A DNA stretch of 64,000 nt, from positions 1-64,000 of the forward strand of contig CACNND010000007.1 in assembly GCA_902621725.1 (NCBI GenBank), written 5' to 3'. The position numbers and the translations under genes were made by a program. The notes under the pieces are model-generated. The model made no database searches. It saw only the letters and a program-made list of their open reading frames with translations, and had not been told where the DNA came from. Below are positions 9,342 through 18,619 of this stretch, one piece after another. This DNA comes from an uncultured Alphaproteobacteria bacterium (GTDB lineage Bacteria; Pseudomonadota; Alphaproteobacteria; HIMB59; GCA-002718135). Positions within the stretch are counted from its first letter, which is position 1. Each line of letters begins with the position of its first letter.

Positions 9342-10197
9342 TATTCCACCTTCTAGGATCAATAATTTTTTTATTTTTGATAATTAAATTTTTTGGAAAT
9401 TCTAAATCTTTATATTTTTTGTAGGATATTATACTTTTTAATTGAGAAACAGAATCTACCCCAACTATTATTTTTTTTATGAATCTTAGAGAATTAATAT
9501 AATTTAAACAGGCATCTAATTTTGAGATGTTATGATTAATTATCCATTTATTCCATCTATTAAATATCAATGGGTTATCATTCAAAAAATTTTTAGGGTA
9601 TTTATTGGTTAATAAAATACCTTGTAAGAATATAGATCTTGCTTCGATAGATATATTTCTTAAATCAATTTCTTTCTTAATTGCCTCATCTTCAAAATCT
9701 CTATTAAATATATTTATAGGAACTTGCAAAACATCTGGATTAAAATCAATTAGCCTCAAAAAATCTTTTTTTGTATAAATACTAAAACCATATTTTTTAA
9801 TTAATTTATTTTTTTTTAATTTATTTAAAAATAAAAATATGTTTTTTTTTAATGGAGAGTCTAAGACACTAACATTATGTATAAAAAGAGTATCAATACT
9901 GTTTACATTGATATCAACTAAAGTTTTTTCAATAAACTTATTTAGATATTTATCTATGTTTAAACTATTATTATCGATTAAGTGTAGTTTTGTTGATATT
10001 TTAAAATTTCGAACACCGATATTGCCTAATACTTTGTGAGCATCCCCATATGATTCTGCAGTGTCAATATATTTAATTTTATTTAATCTAGCAAAATCAA
10101 GAATTTTTTTTATGTTTTTTTGATAGATCTTTGAATTATTTTTAATTCCATATTTCATACCAAAATTTGCTGTTCCAACTGATAATTTATTAATCAT
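9334..10197 (-). CDS. Aldo/keto reductase family protein
   Basis: 287 residues. The AKR fold is marked by LSVGTANFGMKYG at the N-terminus, IDTAESYG (catalytic Asp and Tyr, about residues 44-51), the Lys in FKISTKL and the His in TLFIHNV. NADPH-dependent reduction of a carbonyl is the family reaction. The C-terminal cofactor loop is short but present. The ATG overlaps the upstream acetyltransferase stop by 4 nt. Such reductases are frequent passengers in nonulosonate clusters; the substrate is unknown. Confidence 0.82.
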   Translation of the reverse strand: MINKLSVGTANFGMKYGIKNNSKIYQKNIKKILDFARLNKIKYIDTAESYGDAHKVLGNIGVRNFKISTKLHLIDNNSLNIDKYLNKFIEKTLVDINVNSIDTLFIHNVSVLDSPLKKNIFLFLNKLKKNKLIKKYGFSIYTKKDFLRLIDFNPDVLQVPINIFNRDFEDEAIKKEIDLRNISIEARSIFLQGILLTNKYPKNFLNDNPLIFNRWNKWIINHNISKLDACLNYINSLRFIKKIIVGVDSVSQLKSIISYKKYKDLEFPKNLIIKNKKIIDPRRWNND

Positions 10198-10685
10198 ATA
10201 TATTTTGACATTTGATATGATTTATAAAATGTCTTAATAATTTTAAATCCATTCTTTTTATAGACATGAATTGCATGAAAATTATTTTTTTCAACACCTA
10301 AATTAATTTTTCTTACACCATAATTACATTTTAATAATAATTCTAATTTTGATAATATTTCAGAGAATACACCTTTACCTCTCCATTTTTTTTCTCCAAT
10401 TAGAACTCCAAGTGTAGAAATTTTATTTATATTTATAGGTTCAAATTTGATATTACCTATGTGAGTCTCACTATTTTTATCTTTGAAATGAATTGATAAA
10501 AACAAAATATTTTTAGTTATTAATTTTCTTTTAATATATTTTCTAACTGTTGATTGAGTATTGTTAAAATTATTTTTATTATATAAATTAGTTTCAAGGC
10601 CCTCTTCTAACCATTCAAGATAGTTTTTATTAACTAGATTTGGATTAATTATTTTTAAGATAAATCTTTTTGTATAAATTTTCAT
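10194..10685 (-). CDS. GNAT-family N-acetyltransferase (RimJ/RimL-like)
   Basis: 163 residues. The GNAT acetyl-CoA site is visible as GEKKWRGKGVFSEIL (about residues 104-118, Q/R-x-x-G-x-G/A type), followed by INLGVEKNNFHAIHVYKKNGF, the classical C-terminal beta4-alpha4 region. Between the CMP-transferase and aldo/keto reductase genes, it may acetylate an amino group on a sugar precursor, as PseH does in pseudaminic acid synthesis. Abuts the cytidylyltransferase gene with no gap. Confidence 0.8.
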   Translation of the reverse strand: MKIYTKRFILKIINPNLVNKNYLEWLEEGLETNLYNKNNFNNTQSTVRKYIKRKLITKNILFLSIHFKDKNSETHIGNIKFEPININKISTLGVLIGEKKWRGKGVFSEILSKLELLLKCNYGVRKINLGVEKNNFHAIHVYKKNGFKIIKTFYKSYQMSKYI

Positions 10686-11369
10686 TTACTTAAATTTAAA
10701 AAATTTTTTAGCTAATTCCCAATCTTCTTTATTATCTATATCAACTGATTTATGTTGAGGTAATATAAATGGCATATGATTTGTTAACTTTGATATATTG
10801 CTTAAAGGAACTTTTTTTAAGTTAATTCCATAAAAACTAGCTGTCTCAAAATAATGCTCATCGAAAGAAAAACTGGGCTTTAAAAGTTTGTTTTTATTTA
10901 CCGGAATTAGTTTATTATTTTTTATTTTATAAGCCCATTCAATTGGGGCTGGGAATTTTGATACTGACATAATTGATTTAACATTTTTCCTACTAAATAA
11001 TAGAGAGGCTTTTCTTAGATCGGAAAACGAAATCAAAACTGAAGTGGGAAATATTATCCAAACTTCATCGAAGTAAACATTTATTTTTCCATATTCTTTT
11101 AAAACAAAGTTAATGACATCATTAATTACTGAATGATCTGTTGATATAGCTGATGGTCTCATAAAATCGACTTTTATGTTATTTTTTTTTAATAAATTTT
11201 TAATTTTATCTGAATCAGTAGAAATATGAATTTTTTTAAATATACCAGATTTTAAGACTTGCTTGTAAACCTTAAATATAATTGGCTCATCATAGAATTT
11301 TTTTATATTTTTATTTTTTATTCTTTTTGATCCACCTCTAGCTGGTATTATAGCTAATCTTTTATTCAT
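10686..11369 (-). CDS. Acylneuraminate cytidylyltransferase family protein (PseF/NeuA-like)
   Basis: 227 residues, right size for the catalytic domain alone. N-terminal LAIIPARGGSKRIKNKNI is the CTP-binding signature, followed by HISTDSDKI and a hydrophobic core; DEHYFETASFYG near the C-terminal third matches PseF-like enzymes. It would couple CTP to a nonulosonic acid, giving the CMP-sugar used by glycosyltransferases. Only one such gene is in the window although there are two NeuB-family synthases. Confidence 0.87.
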   Translation of the reverse strand: MNKRLAIIPARGGSKRIKNKNIKKFYDEPIIFKVYKQVLKSGIFKKIHISTDSDKIKNLLKKNNIKVDFMRPSAISTDHSVINDVINFVLKEYGKINVYFDEVWIIFPTSVLISFSDLRKASLLFSRKNVKSIMSVSKFPAPIEWAYKIKNNKLIPVNKNKLLKPSFSFDEHYFETASFYGINLKKVPLSNISKLTNHMPFILPQHKSVDIDNKEDWELAKKFFKFK

Positions 11370-11370
11370 T

Positions 11371-12672
11371 TTAGTTCAGTCTTTTAAAACTACTTGAACT
11401 TATTTCAGTATCGATCAAATCTTTAGGATTAATATTTGCCTTAATAGAATTACTTATTTTTTTAAATATGTAATCTATATTTTTTAAATATTTTAAAACA
11501 AATTCTTTTTTATGTTCGGTAGAAATAAATATAAAATTTGTTGCTAGGTATTTCTTTTTTAACATTTCTTGAGTTAGAAATGTCTTATAAATAAGATGGT
11601 TTTCTAAAAATATGAATGAAGGTATAGCATCTAAACCTTGAATTTTTATTTTTATACTATTTTTCTTTGCTATTTCTGCCCATTTTTTTTTAATAAATCT
11701 TCCCATTTTAGAAATTTTTTCCCATGATTTATTCTTCTTCATTTCCGTTAATGTCTGTAAAGCGGCTGTATACCCAACTCTTTCTGTCCAAAAGGTGCTA
11801 CTTATAAAAGATTGTTCAGATTTTATCATGATATTTTTTTTTCCTACTATTGTGTTTATTGCATATCCATTACCTAACGCTTTGCCAAACATAGCTAAAT
11901 CTGGAATAACATTATATTTAAGATGTAAGCCGCCAAAATATTCTCTAAAACCTGATGTACATTCATCAAATATTAAAATTATATTATTTTTGTTACATAA
12001 ATTTCTAACCTCTCTTAAAAATTTTACATTTATTGACACACTTCTAGCTACTTCCATTATGACAATTCCAATATTTCTATATTTGATAAGTTTTTTAAAA
12101 GAATTTAAATCATTGTAATTAAATGGATGAACACTATCTTTTAAATAATTTGGAATTCCTTTATAACCTATTCCTTTTAGTAAATGTTCAGAAAGATTAT
12201 CATTTTTACCTATGTTAGCAGCCATATACCAGTCATGCCACCCATGATAACCACATATTGCTATATTTTTTTTGTTAACAGAACATCTTGCAATTCTAAT
12301 AGCTATAGCATTAGCCTCAGCTCCTGTTCTCGCATACTTAACCATTCCGGCCCATTTATGAATTTTTAACATTTCCTTTGCTAGTTTTGATTCTTCAGGG
12401 CAATTAAAAGTGGCCATATTACTATTTCTAATATTCGCAATAACAGCATTATCAATATTTTTGTTACAATAACCTAAAGTATTTGTTCCAACAGAAAAAA
12501 TAAAATCTGTGTATTTTACATTATCTAAATCCCAAACAAATATTTTATTAGCTTTTGAAAAATAAGTTGGCCATTTATTTGGCAAATATAAATCAGGATG
12601 TTTAGATAATAAAAGATTTCCATTTGGAATTATTTTTTTTGAAGTTTCCCATAATTTTTTTCCCTTATTCAT
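11371..12672 (-). CDS. Class III PLP-dependent aminotransferase, glutamate-1-semialdehyde aminomutase-like
   Basis: 433 residues. Fold type I class III features: ARTGAEANAIAIRIAR (about 115-129), the GYHGWHDWY segment (141-149), DECTSGFR (236-243) and the Schiff-base lysine in MFGKALGNGYA at Lys264. It resembles HemL, but its position between a PseI-like synthase and a CMP-transferase gene argues for amination or isomerisation of a sugar-derived aldehyde rather than haem synthesis. Similar class III enzymes are known in nonulosonate clusters, with uncertain roles. Two bases separate it from the next gene. Confidence 0.8.
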   Translation of the reverse strand: MNKGKKLWETSKKIIPNGNLLLSKHPDLYLPNKWPTYFSKANKIFVWDLDNVKYTDFIFSVGTNTLGYCNKNIDNAVIANIRNSNMATFNCPEESKLAKEMLKIHKWAGMVKYARTGAEANAIAIRIARCSVNKKNIAICGYHGWHDWYMAANIGKNDNLSEHLLKGIGYKGIPNYLKDSVHPFNYNDLNSFKKLIKYRNIGIVIMEVARSVSINVKFLREVRNLCNKNNIILIFDECTSGFREYFGGLHLKYNVIPDLAMFGKALGNGYAINTIVGKKNIMIKSEQSFISSTFWTERVGYTAALQTLTEMKKNKSWEKISKMGRFIKKKWAEIAKKNSIKIKIQGLDAIPSFIFLENHLIYKTFLTQEMLKKKYLATNFIFISTEHKKEFVLKYLKNIDYIFKKISNSIKANINPKDLIDTEISSSSFKRLN

Positions 12673-12677
12673 AAATT

Positions 12678-13709
12678 TTACTTAACATGCTTTTTTTTAA
12701 TAGGTGTATTTTTCTTAAAATTTTTTAATACCTTTTTTCCTAACATATAATTAAAATGTTTGGGTAGTTCACCTAAGTTTGGCCTTATAATTTTAATATT
12801 TTTTTTATTAATTTTATCACCTTTTTTAATATCTTTAATTACATATATTGATCTTCTATATTTTAAAGATTCGATTTCATTATTTGTATATCCATATTTT
12901 ATTCCACCCATAGATTGAGCTACTCTTTTTGATTCTTTTATTAGATTTTTAAATTCTTGATAATCAAGTGAAAATTTAGAATCAACAGCATTACTATTTT
13001 TATCAGGAGTTATATGTTTTTCTATTATTGTTGCTCCAAGTGCAATGGCAGCCAGTGATACTCCAATTCCAGGTGTATGGTCGGATAAACCAACAGGACA
13101 ATTAAATTCTTTAATCATATCCGGAATCGTTAAAAGATTAGCATCTTTTGGATCAGCGGGATAAGAACTTGTACATTTTAATATAGAGTAATCTTTGCAG
13201 CCATGTTTAGATAGTGTATTTATAGCATCATATATTTCTGATTTAGATGCCATACCTGTTGATAAAATAACTGGTTTTTTTGTAGACCCTATTTTTTCAA
13301 TTAAAGGTATATGTGTTATTTCAAAAGAAGCTACTTTGTATGCTGGGCAATTACAATTCTCTAGAAAATCAACTGCAGTTTCATCAAATGGAGAACTAAA
13401 GCAGTTAATTTTTATTTTTTTAGCATATTTGAAAATCTTATTATGCCATTCCCAAGGAGTATAAGCTTTTGAATATAAATCATATAAATTTTGCCCTCCC
13501 CAATATTTGTGATTCTGGTTAATTTTAAATTCTTTTCTTTTAGAATTAACTGTTAAAGTATCTGGTTTATATGTTTGTAACTTTACATAAGACAAACCAA
13601 TTTTTTTAGAATTATCTAAAATTGAAAGTGCTGTTTTCAGGGATTGATTATGATTTCCAGAAATCTCAGCAATAATTATAGGATTAAGTTTTGATTTTTT
13701 TAAAAACAT
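12678..13709 (-). CDS. pseI: Pseudaminic acid synthase-like NeuB-family enzyme
   Basis: 343 residues. IIAEISGNHNQSLKTAL (about 11-27) and YVKLQTYKPDTLT match the PseI subgroup rather than sialic acid synthase. LSTGMAS, LKCTSSYPADP and VGLSDHTPG follow, then an SAF domain (YRRSIYVIKDIKKGD) at the C-terminus. It condenses phosphoenolpyruvate with a 2,4-diacetamido-trideoxyhexose to pseudaminic acid if the assignment is right. First gene of the minus-strand operon 13709 to 7548. The upstream pathway genes (PseB, PseC, PseG) are not in this window. Confidence 0.82.
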   Translation of the reverse strand: MFLKKSKLNPIIIAEISGNHNQSLKTALSILDNSKKIGLSYVKLQTYKPDTLTVNSKRKEFKINQNHKYWGGQNLYDLYSKAYTPWEWHNKIFKYAKKIKINCFSSPFDETAVDFLENCNCPAYKVASFEITHIPLIEKIGSTKKPVILSTGMASKSEIYDAINTLSKHGCKDYSILKCTSSYPADPKDANLLTIPDMIKEFNCPVGLSDHTPGIGVSLAAIALGATIIEKHITPDKNSNAVDSKFSLDYQEFKNLIKESKRVAQSMGGIKYGYTNNEIESLKYRRSIYVIKDIKKGDKINKKNIKIIRPNLGELPKHFNYMLGKKVLKNFKKNTPIKKKHVK

Positions 13710-13765
13710 TTGTTTATTAAATAATATTCCCTACCACATTTTCAAATATGTTGTAATATTATAAA

Positions 13766-14640
13766 GTGCAAAAGATAAAAAATAAATTATTTAAAAATAA
13801 AGATGGTGTTTATGTGGTGAAAAAGATGCCAACTTTAGATCAAATTAATAAATTATATGTTAGAGAATATTATCAAAAAAGACCCTCTAAATCATATAAA
13901 CTTAAATACAGCAAAAGTGATTTAAAATTTAATGAGTTAGACTATGCATTATCAGAGTCATTTATAAAAAATAAAAAGAAGATATTGGATGTTGGATGTG
14001 GTGAAGGGTATTTATTAAATTTTTTTTTAAAAAAAAATGTTATGGAGTAGATATAACAGATTATGGAATAAAAAATCATAATGCACATATTTTAAATAAG
14101 ATAATATTTCAAAAAAAAGATATCAATAATAACAATTTTTTTGAAAATGAAAAATTTGACGTTATTTTTTTAATTAATGTTGCAGAACATGTTGTTGATT
14201 ATAATAAATTATTCAAAAATATTAATAACAAATTAAATAAAAATGGAATATTCATAATAAAAGTTCCCAATGAATTTGATCTTGTTCATACTTGGTATAT
14301 TCGACAAAATAAAATACCAAAAGAAGAATTAGAAATTTTTAATCCATTACATCACTTAAATTATTTTTCAAAAAGCTCTTTAATTAATTCTGTAACAAAT
14401 AATATGAATGTTAAAACAATTAAAACATATGGCGATTTTCCAATTGAAATATTTATGCTTAATAAGGAGACAAATTTTTATAAGAAAAAAAATTTTGGAA
14501 AAACTGCACACAACATAAGGGTTGAGCTTAGTAATCTATTGTACAAAAAGAAAAAAATAAGTGATCTTTTAAATTTTTATGAAGCAAGTCTTAATGTGGG
14601 TATTGGAAGGTCAATTACTGGTGTTTTTAAAAAGGAATAA
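13766..14640 (+). CDS. SAM-dependent methyltransferase interrupted by a homopolymer frameshift
   Basis: GTG start at 13766. The first frame encodes about 90 residues with motif I KILDVGCGEGYLL, then runs through T9A9 (about 14020-14037) and stops at 14050. One frame over, translation continues without a stop from the end of that tract to TAA at 14640, with YGVDITDYG, VIFLINVAEHVVDY and a GIFIIKVPNE strand, exactly what should follow motif I. Restoring the frame needs a -1 slip or one extra base, giving 291 residues. Either slippage (ribosome or polymerase), a fresh pseudogene, or a sequence error explains it. The stop lies one base from the 3' end of the opposite-strand tRNA-Met. Confidence 0.72.
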
Positions 14641-14641
14641 T

Positions 14642-14718
14642 TGGTAGCGGAGGAGGGATTTGAACCCCCGACATCACGAATATGAGCCGTGCGCTCTGAC
14701 CAACTGAGCTACTCCGCC
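14642..14718 (-). tRNA. tRNA-Met (elongator, anticodon CAT)
   Basis: 77-nt cloverleaf on the reverse strand with encoded CCA and a fully paired GGCGGAG/CTCCGCT-type acceptor stem, unlike the initiator. The anticodon loop is CTCATAT on a CACGG/TCGTG stem; the T arm GGGGGTTCAAATCCC is typical of alphaproteobacterial elongator tRNA-Met. A tRNA-Ile with lysidine-modified CAT is the alternative but fits the acceptor stem less well. Confidence 0.93.
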
Positions 14719-14801
14719 ATTGTGATAATTAATAATATATTATACATCTATTATATATATTTTAAAAATATTAATTCAAAATTGATTAAAATAAAAATAA
14801 A

Positions 14802-15953
14802 ATGATAAATTTCAATTTTTTACAAAAAAACTTAACACTATACTCTTTAATTATTTTTATCTTTATTTGCATTGGGTGGACAATACATAATCTACAAAAT
14901 ATAAATTTAAATGAAAGTAGTGTAATAAATAATGAACATTATATCTACCCAATAATTAGTTATTATGCTCATGTTATATTAGAAAAATATATTGGTAAAA
15001 TTGGAGTTATAATATTTGGTAGTCTAATATTTCCGTTCCTAACTTTTTTGCTACTAATACAGATTTTTAATAGATTAATCGATAAAATTTGGTCTGTTTC
15101 ATTAGCTTTGCTTTCCGTTGCAGTATATGGTGATTATCCATTTAGAGAATTTCTAATAAAATTAATAAATTTTGAATTTATAAATAATTTTGATGGAGTG
15201 CGTACTCCACTGTTATTTAATTTTCCAATTCCCTCTTTTTCAACTTTTATTTTTCTAATTTGTTTTTATTTTGCTACTGAAGCAAAATATATAAATTTTT
15301 TTAAAATTTCACTGATAACTATTTGTGCCACAATTTTAATTTATGTTAATGCAATTGATGCAATTTTTTTTATTTGTTTTTGGATTGTTTTTATATTTAT
15401 TAAATTATTTAGACAGAAATATAATTTATTGAAAATATTAAATATTTACTTTGTTCAATTTACAATAATATCCTTTGGTTTAGTTTTTCTTTTATATAAT
15501 AATGATTTTTCATTTAAGGGTTTCGAAGAGTATAGAATTTCATTTTATTATTTATTTTTTTATTTAGTCATTCCAATAATTTTGATAATATTATTATCAA
15601 TTATTCAAAGAATAGATTTTTATGAAATTCTATTTAAGTTTTCATTTATTTATATTTTTATGGGTGTGGAAATATTATTAATTTTAATTGAATATTTCAA
15701 TTTAGTTTCCATAAATTTAGATATTATGTCTTCGAGGATAAGTCAGTTTTTTCTGCATTCTTTATACTATGTTCCTGTAATATATTATTCAAGAAATTCA
15801 ACTGTCGGAAAAAAATTTGGATTAGAAAGTCATAATATCTCAAAAATACTTGCAAAAATATTTTATTATTTTTTTACAAAATATAATTATTTTTATTTAG
15901 TAATTATAAATTTTTTTATTTTAATTTATTTAATACCTTGGAATAATTACTAA
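14802..15953 (+). CDS. Polytopic membrane protein of unknown function
   Basis: 383 residues, not recognised. Around ten hydrophobic segments: one near residues 12-30, a short polar loop with EHYIYPIISYY, then alternating helices to the C-terminus, which ends in a hydrophobic segment. The general plan is that of a GT-C or polymerase-type integral protein of the glycan machinery. It precedes a zinc dehydrogenase gene by one base, so it heads the plus-strand operon 14802-20170. Very AT-rich, phenylalanine/isoleucine-loaded like the protein at 6549. Confidence 0.7.
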   Translation: MINFNFLQKNLTLYSLIIFIFICIGWTIHNLQNINLNESSVINNEHYIYPIISYYAHVILEKYIGKIGVIIFGSLIFPFLTFLLLIQIFNRLIDKIWSVSLALLSVAVYGDYPFREFLIKLINFEFINNFDGVRTPLLFNFPIPSFSTFIFLICFYFATEAKYINFFKISLITICATILIYVNAIDAIFFICFWIVFIFIKLFRQKYNLLKILNIYFVQFTIISFGLVFLLYNNDFSFKGFEEYRISFYYLFFYLVIPIILIILLSIIQRIDFYEILFKFSFIYIFMGVEILLILIEYFNLVSINLDIMSSRISQFFLHSLYYVPVIYYSRNSTVGKKFGLESHNISKILAKIFYYFFTKYNYFYLVIINFFILIYLIPWNNY

Positions 15954-15954
15954 T

Positions 15955-17022
15955 ATGCAAAAAAAAATCTTTAGAAAAGCTCTTATTTGGAATGGGAAAA
16001 AAAATGTAAAAGTTGTAGATAAACTATTTCCAAAAATATCTGAAAACGAAGCTATATTGAAAGTAGAAACATGTTGTTTGTGTGGATCAGATTTAAGGAC
16101 ATACATGCATGGAAACAAAAGAGTTTCCAAAGGCTCAATTCTTGGTCATGAAATTTCAGGTAAAATAATTAAAGTTGGTAAAAAAGTTAAAAAGTTTTCA
16201 AAAGGAGATAATATTTCAATAGGTGCAGATATTCCATGTGGTAAATGTAAATTTTGTCTAAATGGACAAGTAAATAAATGTGAAATAAATTTAGCAATTG
16301 GTTATCAATTAGAGGGTGGTTTTACAAACTATATGAAACTAAATAATTTAGTTTTAAAAAATGGACCAATTGCTAAAACAGGAAAATTTAATGATTTTGA
16401 TAAAATAGCATTAGCAGAACCATTAGCATGTTGCATAAATGGATTTGAAAAATGCAATATAACTAATATAAATACTGTGACAATTTTTGGAGCTGGTGCG
16501 ATTGGTCAACTTTTAGGAAAATTATCTTTTTATTTTGGAGCTAAAAAAATAATATTAATTGATAAAAATCAAAAAAGATTAAACATTGCAAAAAAGATTA
16601 AAAGTGCAAATTTTTTTGTTAATTCTAATATAGATATTAAAAGAAAAATAATGAAAATTACAAAACAAGAAGGTTCTGATTTAATTTTTACTGCTTGTTC
16701 TGACATAAAAACTCATAAAAAAGCTTTCGAAATTATCTCAAAAGGTGGAACTATAAATTTTTTTGGAGGATTGCCAATAAATGCGGATCCAATTAAAATA
16801 TACTCAAATAATATTCATTATAATGAACTGCATATAACTGGATCTCATGGATCTACGCCAGCACAGCATTTAAAAGCACTTAAATTGATTATAAACAAAA
16901 AAATAAATTTAAATGGAATTATAACTCATAAATTTGATTTGAATGACTCAGTTAAAGCATTTAAGGTGGCTCTAAAAGGTGAAGCTCTTAAGATAGCAAT
17001 AAAACCAAATGAAATAATATAA
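15955..17022 (+). CDS. Zinc-binding alcohol dehydrogenase (MDR family)
   Basis: 355 residues. The GroES-like N-terminal half has the catalytic zinc ligands in CCLCGSD and GHEISG and the structural zinc loop CGKCKFCLNGQVNKC (about residues 97-111). The Rossmann half has VTIFGAGAIGQLLGKL (about 173-188). Closest in layout to sorbitol, threonine or L-idonate dehydrogenases. Interconversion of a keto sugar or sugar phosphate with its polyol is a plausible role. One base after the membrane protein gene and directly abutting the Rpe-like gene, so the three are co-transcribed. Confidence 0.85.
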   Translation: MQKKIFRKALIWNGKKNVKVVDKLFPKISENEAILKVETCCLCGSDLRTYMHGNKRVSKGSILGHEISGKIIKVGKKVKKFSKGDNISIGADIPCGKCKFCLNGQVNKCEINLAIGYQLEGGFTNYMKLNNLVLKNGPIAKTGKFNDFDKIALAEPLACCINGFEKCNITNINTVTIFGAGAIGQLLGKLSFYFGAKKIILIDKNQKRLNIAKKIKSANFFVNSNIDIKRKIMKITKQEGSDLIFTACSDIKTHKKAFEIISKGGTINFFGGLPINADPIKIYSNNIHYNELHITGSHGSTPAQHLKALKLIINKKINLNGIITHKFDLNDSVKAFKVALKGEALKIAIKPNEII

Positions 17023-17706
17023 ATGTATAAAAATATTTACTTATCAGCATCTATTATGTGTGTAAATTGGCTAGATACTGCCACTGATTTTAAAAATTTA
17101 AGTAAAATTAATGAACTTGATTATTATCATTATGATGTAGTTGATGGTATTTTTGCTCCAGACTTTACAATGGGATCATCAATAATTAACAATATTAATA
17201 ATAATATTTCTATACCCTCTGATTATCACTTAATGGTTGATGAACCAAAAAGAATCTTTGAAATGTTTAATATTAAAAAATCAGATATGCTAACTATTCA
17301 CCAAGAGTCGTCACGTAATTTACATAGAGACTTAGTAAGCATAAGAAAACTTGGGGCAAAAGTTGGTGTTGCATTATCCCCAAGCACCACTCTAGATGTT
17401 TTGGAATATATTATTGAAGATATAGATCTAGTAATTTTAATGACTGTAAACCCAGGGTTTAAGGGTCAGAAGTTTATTCCTCAAGTACTTAATAAAATAA
17501 ATAAATTAAATATAATGAAAAAAAATAATAATTTGACATTTAAAATCTCTGTAGATGGTAATGTTAACGAAAGTACTATACCTGAAATAGTATCAGCAGG
17601 CGCAGATGTTCTTGTGCTGGGATCAAGTGGGTTATTTATTGAAGATAAATCAATGATTGAATCTATAGAAAAAATAAAATTTGCAATTGATAAAGGTTTA
17701 AAATAA
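17023..17706 (+). CDS. Ribulose-phosphate 3-epimerase-like protein (specialised paralogue)
   Basis: 227 residues, TIM barrel. SASIMC at the N-terminus, YHYDVVDG, YHLMVDEP, MTVNPGFKGQKF and SVDGN retain the metal-binding His/Asp set and the phosphate loop of the Rpe family. The sequence differs from the canonical Rpe at 50936-51583 in this window (for example SIMCVNW in place of SILSVD), so it is more likely an epimerase for another ketose phosphate, such as the allulose-6-phosphate type. Neighbour genes support a role in making an unusual glycan building block. Confidence 0.82.
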   Translation: MYKNIYLSASIMCVNWLDTATDFKNLSKINELDYYHYDVVDGIFAPDFTMGSSIINNINNNISIPSDYHLMVDEPKRIFEMFNIKKSDMLTIHQESSRNLHRDLVSIRKLGAKVGVALSPSTTLDVLEYIIEDIDLVILMTVNPGFKGQKFIPQVLNKINKLNIMKKNNNLTFKISVDGNVNESTIPEIVSAGADVLVLGSSGLFIEDKSMIESIEKIKFAIDKGLK

Positions 17707-17710
17707 TTCG

Positions 17711-18613
17711 ATGAAATATAATTTGGGTATTAATACAGGTTTTGCTGTAAACAGATACCAAGAACCTGAAGAATGGTGTGAAATTGTTAAAAACATCGGC
17801 TTAAATAACGTGCAATTAACAGCAGATTTAATAAATGTTTCTTTACCTCAAAAAATAATTATTAAAAAAGCAAAAGAAATAAATAAATATAAGAGAAAAA
17901 ATAGAATTGAAATTACATCTCTATTTACAGGCGCATTTACTAGAGTTAATCATTTAGCTAACCCAGATAAAGATATAAGAAAATATTGGATTGATTGGTT
18001 TAAAAATTTCATTGATTTATCATTATTTTTAGAATGTAAAATTATTGGAAGTCATTTTGGCATACTAACAATTAAAGAATATCACAATAAGAAAATAAGA
18101 GAAAAAAGATTTTCAGATAATTTATCAGGTTGGGAAGAGATTGCAAATTATGCTTTAAAAAAGGGAGTGGAGCAAATTTTATGGGAGCCTATGTCTATCG
18201 GTAGAGAATATGGACATACAATTAGAAATACTAGACTCATTGATAAAAAAATAAATAGCATTTCAGCAGTACCATTTAATTTATGCTTAGATGTTGATCA
18301 TGGTGACATTAGTTCAAGAAATCCTAAGGATACAAATCCCTATGAATGGATTAAGGAATTTAAAAATAAAGTAAGAGTTTTGCATGTTAAACAAAGTCTT
18401 AAAGATAAATCTGGCCACTTTCCATTTACAAAAAAATTTAATAAAATTGGCAAAATTGTTCCTGATAAAATTATTAAAACATTAAAAAAAAATAACATAA
18501 AAAATTGTGATATAATTTTAGAATTAAGTTTTAGAGAAAGAGAACCTGCCGATTCTACAGTAGAAAAAGTTTTGAGAGAATCAGTGGATTATTGGATAAA
18601 GAGCCTAGGCTAG
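17711..18613 (+). CDS. Sugar isomerase/epimerase-like TIM barrel
   Basis: 300 residues of the xylose isomerase-like superfamily: IGSHFGILT, ILWEPMSIGREYGH, LCLDVDHGD, VLHVKQS and ILELSFREREP give the metal ligands Glu, Asp, His, Glu in order. The ERE ending and SIGREYGHT resemble tetrulose/erythrulose-phosphate isomerases, though I cannot settle the substrate. Sits four bases after the Rpe-like gene and six before the tandem nucleotidyltransferase, suggesting consecutive steps. The window has a second, dissimilar barrel of this superfamily at 3352-4227. Confidence 0.72.
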   Translation: MKYNLGINTGFAVNRYQEPEEWCEIVKNIGLNNVQLTADLINVSLPQKIIIKKAKEINKYKRKNRIEITSLFTGAFTRVNHLANPDKDIRKYWIDWFKNFIDLSLFLECKIIGSHFGILTIKEYHNKKIREKRFSDNLSGWEEIANYALKKGVEQILWEPMSIGREYGHTIRNTRLIDKKINSISAVPFNLCLDVDHGDISSRNPKDTNPYEWIKEFKNKVRVLHVKQSLKDKSGHFPFTKKFNKIGKIVPDKIIKTLKKNNIKNCDIILELSFREREPADSTVEKVLRESVDYWIKSLG

Positions 18614-18619
18614 TATAAA

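Noticed and set aside
13766-14050. Independent 94-residue methyltransferase fragment
   Set aside because: The downstream frame holds the rest of the same enzyme, so it is one interrupted gene.
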